Shown here piece after piece: positions 6,128 to 6,406 of a stretch of DNA of 6,406 bases. Within the stretch, counting starts at the first letter, position 1; the number at the start of each line of letters is the position of its first letter. The position numbers and the translations under genes are program-made. Source of the DNA: Acidobacteriota bacterium (lineage in GTDB: Bacteria; Acidobacteriota; Terriglobia; Terriglobales; Acidobacteriaceae); assembly GCA_021819255.1 (NCBI GenBank), contig JAKART010000142.1, positions 1 to 6,406 on the forward strand. Reading direction: 5' to 3'. The notes beneath the pieces are model-generated. The model searched no databases. It was not told the origin of the DNA and worked only from the letters and a program-made list of their open reading frames with translations.

Positions 6128-6245
6128 TTAGACCATTTTCCCTGATGATGGGTGTACGGAAGCGGGCGTTCCGTGGCGTTTTCATTGAGGAAAACGCCCA
6201 CAGGAGTCGTTCCCCTTGCTTACACCTTCAGGGAAAATGGTCTAA
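6128..6245. mobile_element. 118-bp palindromic MITE-like element
   Basis: The ends are perfect 18-bp inverted repeats: TTAGACCATTTTCCCTGA at 6128-6145 and its exact complement at 6228-6245. Pairing continues inward after a bulge with GGTGTA (6151-6156) and TACACC (6221-6226). Inside lie two more hairpins: CGGAA (6157-6161) with TTCCG (6169-6173), and GGCGTTTTC (6175-6183) with GAAAACGCC (6190-6198) around a 6-nt loop. It is too short to encode a transposase. Read as GACC...GGTC, it is flanked by TA on both sides, as expected for a TA target duplication of the IS630/Tc1-mariner type, though TA is also simply part of the perfect arms. There is no T-run of the kind a terminator needs. Its right arm contains the stop codon of the neighbouring gene. 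The structure is certain; mobility is inference. Alternatives are a REP-like repeat or a large 3'-end RNA structure. Confidence 0.6.
6175..6198. repeat. Central hairpin of the palindromic element
   Basis: A perfect 9-bp stem (GGCGTTTTC / GAAAACGCC) closes a 6-nt loop (ATTGAG on the plus strand). It lies near the middle of the larger palindrome and would form the tip of a cruciform or of the folded RNA from either strand. Confidence 0.75.
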
Positions 6246-6406
6246 TCGTCGTCGCCGTACTCGATCTGGTCCTCCACGCCATGGTCGATCAGGCTTGTGT
6301 TCAGGGAAAGCTGCGGCTGGTTTTCTTTCCGCAACCGGTCGTTGATGGCCTTCAACTGGGTAGCCTTCACCTGCTTCCACGCATCGAGCAGGCCGGGCAG
6401 AGGCTT
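6242..6406 (-). CDS. C-terminal 54 residues of a protein running in from the right edge
   Basis: The minus-strand frame runs from the window edge to TAG at 6244-6242 and reads as real protein: an amphipathic helix with LLDAWKQVKATQLKAINDRL (residues 6-25 of the visible part), then PQLSL, and an acidic ending EYGDDD. The pattern of a Trp, spaced Leu/Ile, Asn-x-x-Leu and then Pro-x-Leu resembles the C-terminal helix of large sortilin/VPS10-like BNR-repeat glycosyl hydrolases common in Acidobacteriota. With only 54 residues this is a weak family guess. The stop codon lies inside the right arm of the 118-bp palindromic element, so the element abuts or slightly truncates the gene. I am confident that this is coding and much less so about the family. 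Confidence 0.72.
   Translation of the reverse strand, partial: KPLPGLLDAWKQVKATQLKAINDRLRKENQPQLSLNTSLIDHGVEDQIEYGDDD

Noticed and set aside
1..6406. CRISPR array, tRNA, rRNA or transposase gene
   Set aside because: I saw no regularly spaced repeats, no cloverleaf or rRNA-like conserved stretch, and no transposase motif in any frame.

Overview
The window is GC-rich and has bacterial gene structure. Every gene I can support lies on the minus strand. Three features together suggest an Acidobacteriota (Terriglobia-like) genome: a Haem_bd/cytochrome P460 gene followed by a small P460-like lipoprotein gene, a secreted S53 (sedolisin/kumamolisin) protease with Ig-like repeats, and an arginine-rich C-terminal membrane hairpin followed by Cys-Gly-Gly in that protease. 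This assignment rests on protein-family knowledge and was not confirmed by a search.

Layout along the minus strand, from high to low coordinates. (1) 6406-6242 is the last 54 codons of a gene that enters from the right edge. (2) 6245-6128 is a 118-bp element with perfect 18-bp terminal inverted repeats and an internal 9-bp hairpin. It resembles a MITE, and its right arm contains the stop codon of gene 1. (3) 6127-5472 is a long non-coding stretch that forms the leader and upstream region of the protease gene. (4) 5471-2364 is a secreted S53 peptidase of 1035 residues, with signal peptide, propeptide, complete Ser-Glu-Asp catalytic domain, an Ig-like repeat, and a second Ig-like repeat that appears to be interrupted by a two-helix membrane hairpin. 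(5) 2363-1994 is intergenic and holds two tandem 12-bp dyads and a strong hairpin. (6) 1993-977 encodes a diheme Haem_bd plus cytochrome P460 fusion protein. (7) 980-534 overlaps gene 6 by ATGA and encodes a P460-like lipoprotein without a heme-attachment motif. (8) 533-1 holds no gene I can support.

Genes 6 and 7 are translationally coupled and probably form one periplasmic or membrane-attached redox or heme unit. The protease is a separate transcription unit, probably an exported acid protease held at the inner membrane facing the periplasm. I see no functional link between the protease and the heme pair beyond shared orientation. I found no CRISPR array, tRNA, rRNA, transposase or phage gene. 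The least ordinary items are the palindromic element abutting a stop codon, the membrane hairpin that splits an Ig-like fold, and the pairing of a heme-bearing P460 with a P460-like protein lacking a heme-attachment motif.
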